Below, piece after piece: positions 6,109 to 11,763 of a stretch of 11,763 nt of DNA. How positions within the stretch are numbered: position 1 is the first letter of the stretch; each line of letters begins with the position of its first letter. This stretch comes from Methanolinea sp. UBA477 (lineage in GTDB: Archaea > Halobacteriota > Methanomicrobia > Methanomicrobiales > Methanospirillaceae). The notes below the pieces were generated by a model. The model made no database searches, was not told the origin of the DNA, and saw only the letters and a program-made list of their open reading frames with translations. A program made the position numbers and the translations under genes. The stretch spans positions 1-11,763 of the forward strand of contig DAWO01000032.1 of the NCBI GenBank assembly GCA_002509485.1. Reading direction: 5' to 3'.

Positions 6109-7473
6109 ATGGTCAACCCGCCCGTAAAATCTGTCCTCTACTGGTGCACCGAGTGCAATATCCCACTGCTTGGTCGTACCTGCGGGTGCGGCCGGGAGGG
6201 CAGGAGAATTGCACTGAACAGGCCCTACGATGTCAGGCCTGCCCTGAAGACCGATATGGATCTTTTGAGAGATCTCCTGGCCCGGCGATTTGGATGCCGG
6301 GAGATCCCTACGGTTATCCTCCTGAACAAGACCGGAGGACTGGACCGGAACGACCAGGTCATCGCCAACGGGGAGCGGTTCGGGTGGCTCACGTTCGATC
6401 CCTGTGCGAAGGAGTTCCAGTTCGATCCCTCGTTTGAAGCCCTCCCGTTCTTGGTCCCACGGATTACAAAAGGCATCGTGGACATTACCGATGCTCTTCA
6501 GAGGGACCCGTCCCTCTCGGGCAGGCGCATCGGGGGAAAACGTGTCCGGGTGAAGAGCACCCTCCCGGACGGGACGGTCATCGTGAGGGCTGGCTCATTA
6601 TGGGGTGTCGGCCAGCAGAGGGATGGCCATGTCAGGATCAAGCAGATCGGGAAGGTTACCCCGTGCACCTATCGCGAATCGGACTGGGACCTCGCAGTCG
6701 CGGGAAACACGCAGGCCTTGAAAAACCTCGAGCGAAACGCGGTCAGGTTCATCAGGCAGCATACCCGGGATAAACCCTGTGTGAATGTCTCGTATTCGGG
6801 CGGAAAAGACAGCACCGCAGTCCTCGAACTGGCACGGAGGGCCGGCGTGGAGACTACGTATTTTGTCGACACCGGGATGGAGTTTCCCGAGACGCTGGAG
6901 TTTGTCGGGGCGATGGATATCCCGGTACGGCTGCATGGCAGGCCCTTCTGGGAGAAGGCAAAAGAGACCGGTCCCCCCGCAAAGGACAACCGGTGGTGCT
7001 GTGAACACCTGAAACTCCAGCCGGTGAAGGACTGGATTTCAGGGACCGGGAAATGCGTCACCGTGCAGGGGAACAGGTGGTACGAATCCTTTGTACGAGC
7101 CGGTCTTCCTGCAGTGAGCAAAAACCCCTTCAACCCGCAACAGGTGAATATATCTCCGATCAGGAACTGGAGGGCTCTGGAGGTCTTTCTCTATATATGG
7201 TGGAGGAAACTTCCATACAATCCACTCTATGACCTGGGTTTCGAACGGGTGGGATGCTGGATGTGTCCGGCGATGCTGGAGAGCGAGTTCCGTCGGGTAA
7301 AGGAGCTTCACCCTGATCTGCACAAAAAGTGGATGAAATTTTTGCGGGAATGGTTCCCGGACAGGACTGATGACCGGTATTTAACCTGTGGATTGTGGCG
7401 CTGGGAGGTGCTCCCCCCGAAGATGCGCGAGCTTGCAGCCGAACGAAAGATCCGGATCCCAAAAGGGAGATAA
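6109..7473 (+). CDS. PP-loop (PAPS reductase-like) protein with zinc ribbon and PUA-like region
   Basis: This 454-residue archaeal protein is built around a PAPS-reductase-type adenylate-binding (PP-loop) domain. The order of parts is an N-terminal zinc-ribbon-like segment with Cys13, Cys16, Cys25 and Cys27; a middle region (about 40-190) whose end, near VRVKSTLPDGTVIVRAGSLW, looks PUA-like; the PP-loop SYSGGKDST (228-236); YFVDTGMEFPET (251-262); and a C-terminal half with RWCCEHLK (296-303) and GCWMCPA (382-388). The pair Cys297-Cys298 followed 84 residues later by Cys383-x-x-Cys386 matches the iron-sulphur pattern of APS reductases. The ECGLH redox motif of true PAPS/APS reductases is absent from the C-terminus. 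A sulphur-transfer or RNA-modification role is therefore as likely as sulphate reduction. The start is fixed: a TGA lies four codons upstream in frame, and no ribosome-binding site is visible, so translation may be leaderless. Confidence 0.85.
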   Translation: MVNPPVKSVLYWCTECNIPLLGRTCGCGREGRRIALNRPYDVRPALKTDMDLLRDLLARRFGCREIPTVILLNKTGGLDRNDQVIANGERFGWLTFDPCAKEFQFDPSFEALPFLVPRITKGIVDITDALQRDPSLSGRRIGGKRVRVKSTLPDGTVIVRAGSLWGVGQQRDGHVRIKQIGKVTPCTYRESDWDLAVAGNTQALKNLERNAVRFIRQHTRDKPCVNVSYSGGKDSTAVLELARRAGVETTYFVDTGMEFPETLEFVGAMDIPVRLHGRPFWEKAKETGPPAKDNRWCCEHLKLQPVKDWISGTGKCVTVQGNRWYESFVRAGLPAVSKNPFNPQQVNISPIRNWRALEVFLYIWWRKLPYNPLYDLGFERVGCWMCPAMLESEFRRVKELHPDLHKKWMKFLREWFPDRTDDRYLTCGLWRWEVLPPKMRELAAERKIRIPKGR

Positions 7474-7540
7474 TTATCCCGGATTTTCGTTTTGCAGAAC
7501 CGGATTTGCGAATGAGCGTTTCCCCTGCCGTTTACAAAAT

Positions 7541-7556
7541 AAAAAGTTTTATATAG
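7541..7556 (+). promoter_or_regulatory. BRE/TATA promoter of the grpE-dnaK-dnaJ operon
   Basis: AAAAAGTTTTATATAG is a strong archaeal promoter match, with an A-rich BRE-like stretch followed by TTTATATA. Initiation would be expected near 7575-7580, leaving a leader of about 10 nt before the grpE ATG at 7588. No CIRCE element is present in the 114-bp gap (7474-7587). AGAACC occurs twice (7497-7502 and 7555-7560), the second copy at the end of the TATA box. Confidence 0.65.
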
Positions 7557-7587
7557 AACCACAATGCAATAGATAACTGATCATCGT

Positions 7588-8133
7588 ATGGCTCAACCAA
7601 CAGAGGAGGCTTCTTGTGGCCCTGATGAAGAAAAAAACGAATTATCAGGGGTAAAATTGGAAGAGTCCTCCCCTGGTGCAGAAGAATTGCAGAGAAGATA
7701 CGAAGAGCTCAACAATCGATTCCTGCGGCTGGCAGCTGATTTTGAAAATTACAAGAGGAGGGTGACGCGGGAGACTGAGTCCCGGGTAACCCGTGCCATT
7801 GAAGAATTCGCTGTTGACCTGCTCGAGGTGGTCGACAATTTCGAACGGGCTCTCGCAGCAGAGGACTCTTCTGCACGGGAAGGACTTGAGCAGATCAGCA
7901 AGCTGTTTGAATCGATCCTGGCCCGCCATGGTATCCGGAGACTCGAATCCGTGGGACGGGTCTTTGACCCGTCAGAGCACGAGGCGATAACCACTGTCCC
8001 CTCCGATCACGAGGAAGGGCAAATTATCGATGAGATTTGTGCAGGATACTGCATGAACGAGAAGATAATTCGGTGTGCACGGGTTGCTGTTTCGAAAGGA
8101 AAAAAGACTGACAATACAAGCGAGAGTGAGTGA
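7588..8133 (+). CDS. grpE: GrpE, nucleotide exchange factor of DnaK
   Basis: GrpE releases ADP from DnaK and so resets the chaperone cycle in the cytoplasm. The 181-residue product has an acidic, disordered N-terminus (1-30), then a long helix/coiled coil containing RRYEELNNRFLRLAADFENY (about 36-55) and RRVTRETES, the family pattern LLEVVDNFERAL (about 78-89), and the C-terminal beta domain with GRVFDPSEHEAI (about 126-137) and a terminal VAVSKG. The length is normal for the family. The ATG at 7588 lies 30-35 nt after a clear TATA box; a weak TGATC just upstream is the only ribosome-binding candidate. The stop codon at 8131-8133 is two bases from the dnaK start, so the genes are almost certainly one operon. 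GrpE is bacterial in origin and present only in some archaea. Confidence 0.97.
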   Translation: MAQPTEEASCGPDEEKNELSGVKLEESSPGAEELQRRYEELNNRFLRLAADFENYKRRVTRETESRVTRAIEEFAVDLLEVVDNFERALAAEDSSAREGLEQISKLFESILARHGIRRLESVGRVFDPSEHEAITTVPSDHEEGQIIDEICAGYCMNEKIIRCARVAVSKGKKTDNTSESE

Positions 8134-8135
8134 AA

Positions 8136-9977
8136 ATGGTAAAAGAGAAGATTCTTGGTATAGACCTGGGGACCACGTTTTCCTGCATGGCAATCATGGA
8201 GGCGGGGAAACCCATCGTGATTCCCAATGCAGAGGGACAGCGGACAACACCCTCGGTGGTGGCATTTACAAAAGACGGCGAGCGCCTGGTGGGAAGCCTT
8301 GCAAAGAGGCAGGCGATCACGAACCCCGAACGGACGGTCCAGTCGATAAAGAGAAAGATGGGGTCGACCGAAAAGAAGAAGATCGACGACAAGTCCTATA
8401 CTCCGCAGGAGATCTCGGCCATGATCCTCCAGAAGATGAAGCTGGATGCAGAGGAGTATCTTGGCGAGAAGATATCGAAGGCCGTCATCACGGTTCCGGC
8501 CTATTTCAACGATGCCCAGAGGCAGGCAACAAAGGATGCCGGCCAGATCGCAGGTCTCGAGGTGCTGCGGATCATCAACGAGCCGACCGCGAGTGCGCTT
8601 GCCTATGGCATCGACAAGGAGACCGACGCCACGGTCCTCGTCTACGATCTCGGTGGAGGAACCTTTGACGTCTCCATCCTCACGCTGGGTGATGGCGTAT
8701 TCGAAGTGAAGTCAACATCGGGAAACAACCTCCTGGGAGGAGACGATTTCGACAAGCGTGTCATGGACTACCTGGTCGAGGAGTTCCGGAAGAAGGAGGG
8801 TATCGATCTTCGGAAGGATCCCATCGCAATGCAGCGTTTGAGGGACGCCTCCGAGAATGCGAAGATCGAGCTCTCCCAGAAGATGAAGACCAACATCAAC
8901 CTCCCGTACATCACGACCGATGCGAGCGGCCCCAAGTTCCTCGACATCGATCTCTCCCGTGCAAAGCTCGAACAGCTCATCGGAGACCTGGTGGAATCGA
9001 CGGTCAACCCGGTCAAGCAGGCGCTCTCCGATGCAAAACTCACACCCGATCAGATAGACCACATCCTCCTGGTGGGCGGATCGACCCGTGTGCCGCTCGT
9101 CAGGGAGACGGTCAAGAAGATCCTCCACAAGGAACCCGACAAGGGCATCAACCCCGATGAATGCGTGGCGCTTGGTGCTGCCATACAGGGGGCGGTACTC
9201 TCCGGTGAAGCAAAGGACATCGTGCTCCTGGACGTGACCCCGCTCACCCTCGGAATCGAGACACTCGGCGGTATTGCAACAAAGCTGATCGAGCGGAACA
9301 CCACCATTCCCACCAGGAAGAGCCAGATCTTCAGCACCGCTGCCGACAGCCAGACGAGCGTCGAGATCCATGTCGTACAGGGAGAACGGGCGCTTGCCAA
9401 GGATAACTTCACCCTGGGACGTTTCCAGCTGACCGGCATTCCCCCGGCCCCGAGGGGAATCCCCCAGATCGAGGTCACCTTCGATATCGATGCGAACGGC
9501 ATCATCCATGTCTCTGCAAAGGACCTTGGAACCGGAAACGAACAGGCAATCACGATAAAGGGCGACAAGAAGCTGTCAGAGGACGAGATCAACCAGATGG
9601 TTGAGAACGCGAGAAAGTTCGAGGAAGATGACAAGCAGAAGCGGGAAGAGATCGAGCTTCGCAACATGGCCGACACCGCAATCTTCTCCGCCGAGAAGAT
9701 GTTAAAAGAGAGCACGGATCAGATCGAAGTGGCCGACAGGGAGAAGGTCGAACAGCACGTCGCAGATCTCCGCAAGGCGCTTGATTCTGACAACACCGAA
9801 GATATCAAGAAGGAAGTGGAGGCGCTGACAGATGCTGTCTATTCCATTACCACGAAGCTCTACCAGAAGGCCCAGGCCGAGAAGGCAGGCGGGGAGGGTG
9901 AAGCACCGGGTGGGGGAGGAGCCCCTCCCGAGGACGACACGGTAGTGGACGCGGACTTCAAGGTAAAAGACGAGTGA
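8136..9977 (+). CDS. dnaK: DnaK, Hsp70 chaperone
   Basis: This is the ATP-driven Hsp70 chaperone that binds unfolded segments with help from DnaJ and GrpE. The 613 residues show the three Hsp70 signatures: GIDLGTTFS (8-16), VYDLGGGTFDVS (169-180) and LLVGGSTRVP (311-320). They also show AYFNDAQRQATKDAG (122-136), the interdomain linker VLLDVTPL (363-370), a beta-sandwich peptide-binding domain to about 500, a charged helical lid, and a Gly/Pro-rich tail ending in VVDADFKVKDE. I chose ATG 8136 because GAGTGAG precedes it; a GTG at 8130 overlapping the grpE stop would add two residues. The first nucleotide-binding quadrant lacks the roughly 25-residue insert of proteobacterial DnaK (compare 75-95), the form typical of monoderm bacteria and archaea. 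The dnaJ start is 4 bp past the stop. Confidence 0.98.
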   Translation: MVKEKILGIDLGTTFSCMAIMEAGKPIVIPNAEGQRTTPSVVAFTKDGERLVGSLAKRQAITNPERTVQSIKRKMGSTEKKKIDDKSYTPQEISAMILQKMKLDAEEYLGEKISKAVITVPAYFNDAQRQATKDAGQIAGLEVLRIINEPTASALAYGIDKETDATVLVYDLGGGTFDVSILTLGDGVFEVKSTSGNNLLGGDDFDKRVMDYLVEEFRKKEGIDLRKDPIAMQRLRDASENAKIELSQKMKTNINLPYITTDASGPKFLDIDLSRAKLEQLIGDLVESTVNPVKQALSDAKLTPDQIDHILLVGGSTRVPLVRETVKKILHKEPDKGINPDECVALGAAIQGAVLSGEAKDIVLLDVTPLTLGIETLGGIATKLIERNTTIPTRKSQIFSTAADSQTSVEIHVVQGERALAKDNFTLGRFQLTGIPPAPRGIPQIEVTFDIDANGIIHVSAKDLGTGNEQAITIKGDKKLSEDEINQMVENARKFEEDDKQKREEIELRNMADTAIFSAEKMLKESTDQIEVADREKVEQHVADLRKALDSDNTEDIKKEVEALTDAVYSITTKLYQKAQAEKAGGEGEAPGGGGAPPEDDTVVDADFKVKDE

Positions 9978-9981
9978 AGTC

Positions 9982-11112
9982 ATGGCGGCGGGAGACTACT
10001 ACGAGATCCTCGGAATACCGAAGAACGCGGATGAAAAGGAGATCAAGAAGGCTTACCGCAACCTGGCCAGGAAATACCATCCTGATGTCTGCAAGGAAGA
10101 AGGTGCTGACGAGCGGTTCAAGAAGATAAACGAGGCATACAGCGTCCTCTCGGACCCACAGAAGAGGTCGCAGTACGACCAGCTCGGCCACGATACCTTC
10201 ACGAACGCGTCCCGGGGCTCCTATACCGGCGGCGGGGGATTTGGAAGTAGCGGTTTCCACGCCGATTTCAGTGGGTTTGGAGATATCTTCGACTTTTTCG
10301 GAGGAGGCTTCGGGAACAGGGGATACAGCGGCCCCCAGGCCGGAAACGACCTCCTGATGAAGGTCAAGATCTCACTCGAGGATGCGGTCTTTGGCACCGA
10401 CCGCGACGTCGAGCTTGCGCATACCGAGGCATGCCCGGCCTGTGACGGTACCGGCAGCGAGACAAAGAAACTCGTCAACTGCCAGAAATGCGGAGGGACT
10501 GGCCAGATGCGGCAGATGAGCCAGACAATCTTCGGCCAGTTCGTGCGCATGAGCACCTGCAGCGAGTGCGGTGGCCGGGGCAAGATCCCTGAGAAGCGCT
10601 GCCCCGCGTGCAGGGGATCCGGCCACACCCAGGTCAGGCGGACCGTCTCGGTGCACATTCCTGCCGGCGTGGAGACAGGAATGCGTCTCCGGATGGAAGG
10701 ATACGGGGAAGCAGGCGATCACGGTGCTCCAAACGGCGATCTCTTCATTGAGGTCTATGTACGGCCGCATGAAAAATTCACCCGCAAGGGTGACGACCTG
10801 GAGACATTCGTAGAGATCTCGCCTGCCCAGGCTGTAGTTGGCTCCGTGGTGGATGTCGAGACGATCGAGAAACGGACGGTCGAGCTGAATATCCCTGCCG
10901 GTATCCAGCATAATACCGCCCTGAAGATCCCGGGCGAAGGTGTGAGACGGAGGGGCAAGCCCGGAGATCTCCTGGTCCGGGTCAGGATCGCAATTCCAAA
11001 ACAGATCGATCCGGCGGTCAGGGAGATGTATGAAAAGATCCTGGAAGCCGAGGGTTCGCGTGCACCCGAAGCGAAGAAGGGGTTCTTCTCCGGGTTCATG
11101 GGCAAGAAATAG
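9982..11112 (+). CDS. dnaJ: DnaJ, type I Hsp40 co-chaperone
   Basis: DnaJ delivers substrates to DnaK and stimulates its ATPase. All parts of a type I (class A) DnaJ are present in 376 residues: a J domain (about 5-70) with the essential HPD at 33-35, a Gly/Phe-rich linker (about 78-118), and a zinc-binding domain with four CxxCxGxG repeats at 151-158, 167-174, 193-200 and 207-214. C-terminal substrate-binding domains follow, containing VSVHIPAGVETGMRLRMEGYGEAG (split here as VSVHIPAGV, then GMRLRMEGYG) and NGDLFIEVYV. The end is basic and Phe-rich (GFFSGFMGKK). It is the last gene of the grpE-dnaK-dnaJ operon, starting 4 bp after dnaK. T-tracts follow the stop codon. Nothing is missing or unusual. 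Confidence 0.98.
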   Translation: MAAGDYYEILGIPKNADEKEIKKAYRNLARKYHPDVCKEEGADERFKKINEAYSVLSDPQKRSQYDQLGHDTFTNASRGSYTGGGGFGSSGFHADFSGFGDIFDFFGGGFGNRGYSGPQAGNDLLMKVKISLEDAVFGTDRDVELAHTEACPACDGTGSETKKLVNCQKCGGTGQMRQMSQTIFGQFVRMSTCSECGGRGKIPEKRCPACRGSGHTQVRRTVSVHIPAGVETGMRLRMEGYGEAGDHGAPNGDLFIEVYVRPHEKFTRKGDDLETFVEISPAQAVVGSVVDVETIEKRTVELNIPAGIQHNTALKIPGEGVRRRGKPGDLLVRVRIAIPKQIDPAVREMYEKILEAEGSRAPEAKKGFFSGFMGKK

Positions 11113-11141
11113 GTATTGTTTCTGTGGAAATGGGCACTCCA

Positions 11142-11183
11142 TTTTTTGTGTCTCTGTCCCGATAAAAATCACGTAATTTTTTT
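11142..11183 (+). terminator. T-tracts downstream of dnaJ
   Basis: Two oligo-T runs, T6 at 11142-11147 and T7 at 11177-11183, follow the dnaJ stop codon at distances of about 30 and 65 nt. They are consistent with archaeal termination of the chaperone operon. The second run is also the end of a repeated element described separately. Confidence 0.5.
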
Positions 11184-11292
11184 CTGAATGACAATTGCTG
11201 CGCCATCATCCCTGTTTATGCCTGTGTCTTGATGAGATTCACATGATTTTTGGGTATGCACCTGTCCCGCCATAAAATCATGTAATTGTTTT
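11154..11292. repeat. Intergenic short repeat, two direct and one inverted copy
   Basis: A roughly 30-bp element occurs at 11154-11183 and 11262-11292. Both copies begin CTGTCCCG, continue through a core AAAATCAYGTAATT and end in a T-rich run. A third core copy is inverted at 11239-11250 (TCACATGATTTT). The cores lie at 11165-11176, 11239-11250 and 11274-11285. The two long copies match at roughly 25 of 31 positions by eye. The rest of the 286-bp gap after dnaJ (11113-11398) shows no RNA gene. The copies may be regulator sites, processing signals or the remains of a small interspersed repeat. Confidence 0.45.
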
Positions 11293-11331
11293 GGATTACA
11301 GGATACGGGCTTCTGCAAGGGGTGAATTGGA

Positions 11332-11502
11332 ATGAAAAAGCCATTTAGAGATGGAAGTCTGTTTGTGGGGATAGATCTTTATCACCCGGTTTGCCCCGAT
11401 GGATATCTATATGGGTTATCAACATCAGTATCCATCCATGCCAAGAATTGCAATTCTTGCCATATTATTCCTGTTCCTGATGATCTGGGGCGTTTCTGCT
11501 GA
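11332..11502 (+). CDS. Possible 56-residue reading frame overlapping the repeat-protein gene
   Basis: An ATG at 11332, preceded by a good GGGGTGA ribosome-binding site, opens a 56-codon frame ending at a TGA (11500-11502). It overlaps the first third of the downstream repeat-protein gene in another frame. The product begins MKKPFRDGSLFVGIDLYHP and contains CNSCH, which has the form of a haem c-binding motif but could be chance in so short a frame. No family is recognised. Either this is a real short protein translationally coupled to the repeat protein, or the site is a fortuitous match. The overlapping frame, with its signal peptide, is the more convincing gene. Confidence 0.2.
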   Translation: MKKPFRDGSLFVGIDLYHPVCPDGYLYGLSTSVSIHAKNCNSCHIIPVPDDLGRFC

Positions 11503-11713
11503 AACACCGGGATCGGTCAGATTGATCGGGCCGGCACAGGCATACTGGAATGAATTTGGTCCGTTCGAGGTGACTTCGCTGACGAGAGAGTTCTGGGAAT
11601 CGCAGGGACCGATTGAGACGATATCACCGACACGGGCGTTCTGGGAATCGCAGGGTCCGTTCGAGGTGACTTCGCTGACGAGAGAGTTCTGGGAATCGCA
11701 GGGTCTGTTCTAG
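11399..11713 (+). CDS. Small secreted protein of 16-residue W-containing repeats, probably truncated
   Basis: I do not recognise this family. The 104-residue product has a signal-peptide-like segment (MPRIAILAILFLFLMIWG at 14-31, likely cleavage after VSA at 34), so ATG 11438 may be the true start; ATG 11399 and 11411 are alternatives and none has a clear ribosome-binding site. A weak TATA-like TCTTTATC lies near 11375-11382. The mature part is almost entirely repeats of the type EFWESQGPFEVTSLTR, with tryptophans exactly 16 residues apart (50, 66, 82, 98). It should be exported, but function is unknown. The gene ends at a TAG in the middle of a repeat unit, at the position where other units have GAG, and a diverged next unit follows in the same frame. 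This suggests a shortened or decaying gene. Confidence 0.6.
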   Translation: MDIYMGYQHQYPSMPRIAILAILFLFLMIWGVSAETPGSVRLIGPAQAYWNEFGPFEVTSLTREFWESQGPIETISPTRAFWESQGPFEVTSLTREFWESQGLF

Positions 11714-11740
11714 GTAGCGTTGCCCGCCGGGAAATATTGG
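11525..11740 (+). repeat. 48-bp tandem repeats within and beyond the secreted-protein gene
   Basis: The unit is 48 bp (16 codons). A 17-nt core TTCTGGGAATCGCAGGG occurs three times at exact 48-bp spacing (11591, 11639, 11687). A 50-bp stretch at 11558-11607 is identical to 11654-11703, 96 bp away, so two units were duplicated together recently or kept alike by conversion. A diverged first unit precedes (IGPAQAYW), and a degenerate one follows the stop, with its TGG at 11738-11740, still on the 48-bp phase. Confidence 0.8.
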
Positions 11741-11763
11741 CAGGTGTGAAAATAGGCGTGTAA
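11714..11763 (+). pseudogene. Remnant of a further repeat unit after the stop codon
   Basis: Reading on past the TAG in the same frame gives VALPAGKYWQV and then a TGA. This aligns with the repeat (VTSLTREFWES) and with the first unit (GPAQAYW), with the tryptophan at the expected 16-codon distance. A second in-frame stop (TAG) soon follows. It appears to be a non-coding leftover of a longer repeat array. Confidence 0.45.

Noticed and set aside
8712..9509. Long open frame (265 codons) on the minus strand opposite dnaK
   Set aside because: Antisense frames opposite dnaK are a known effect of its codon use. The translation shows no recognisable domain, and dnaK itself is certain.
10372..11172. 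266-codon minus-strand frame opposite dnaJ
   Set aside because: It lies wholly over the certain dnaJ gene, has no ribosome-binding site or family match, and its Cys/His pattern mirrors the zinc-finger codons of dnaJ.
11142..11292. CRISPR-like array in the gap after dnaJ
   Set aside because: The copies are imperfect, one is inverted, the spacing is irregular and no spacer-length pattern exists.
11711..11713. In-frame TAG of the repeat protein read as pyrrolysine
   Set aside because: Pyrrolysine use is known in Methanosarcinaceae and a few other groups, not Methanomicrobiales. A TGA and another TAG follow within about 15 codons, so readthrough would add little.

Overview
The window looks like a chromosomal segment of a methanogenic archaeon, most likely of the order Methanomicrobiales. 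The evidence is archaeal TATA-type promoters, a citramalate/isopropylmalate synthase of the methanogen type beside ilvB, paired DUF4013 membrane proteins, and a zinc-ribbon/PUA-like/PP-loop protein of archaeal architecture. These sit together with bacterial-type PurH and GrpE-DnaK-DnaJ, which this group is known to carry. The lineage is inferred from gene content and not from a search.

Left half (1-5985), all on the minus strand. In transcription order it holds purH (de novo purine synthesis), two paralogous DUF4013 membrane proteins, a citramalate/isopropylmalate synthase (cimA/leuA family), and ilvB (acetolactate synthase large subunit, cut by the left edge). cimA and ilvB overlap by 29 bp and form a branched-chain amino-acid unit with its own TATA box near 2770. 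The 5' end of cimA is odd. The conserved FFDTTLRDGEQ start region is encoded, but it is out of frame with the only well-placed ATG/ribosome-binding site, so the gene uses a non-standard start, is frameshifted, or contains a sequence error.

Right half (6109-11713), all on the plus strand. It starts with a divergent PP-loop/PAPS-reductase-like protein carrying a CC-X84-CXXC cysteine pattern. A tight grpE-dnaK-dnaJ chaperone operon follows, with a clear TATA box ahead of grpE. After dnaJ comes a roughly 290-bp AT-rich intergenic region with T-tracts and three copies of a short repeat, two direct and one inverted. Last is a small secreted protein made of 16-residue W-containing repeats. Its repeat phase continues past the stop codon, which suggests that the array was truncated by a GAG-to-TAG change.

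Most of the window is ordinary housekeeping DNA. The parts most worth a second look are the cimA start, the truncated repeat protein and its 3' remnant, the cysteine pattern of the PP-loop protein, and the one-membrane-segment difference between the adjacent DUF4013 paralogues. I see no tRNA, rRNA, CRISPR array, insertion sequence or defence system.
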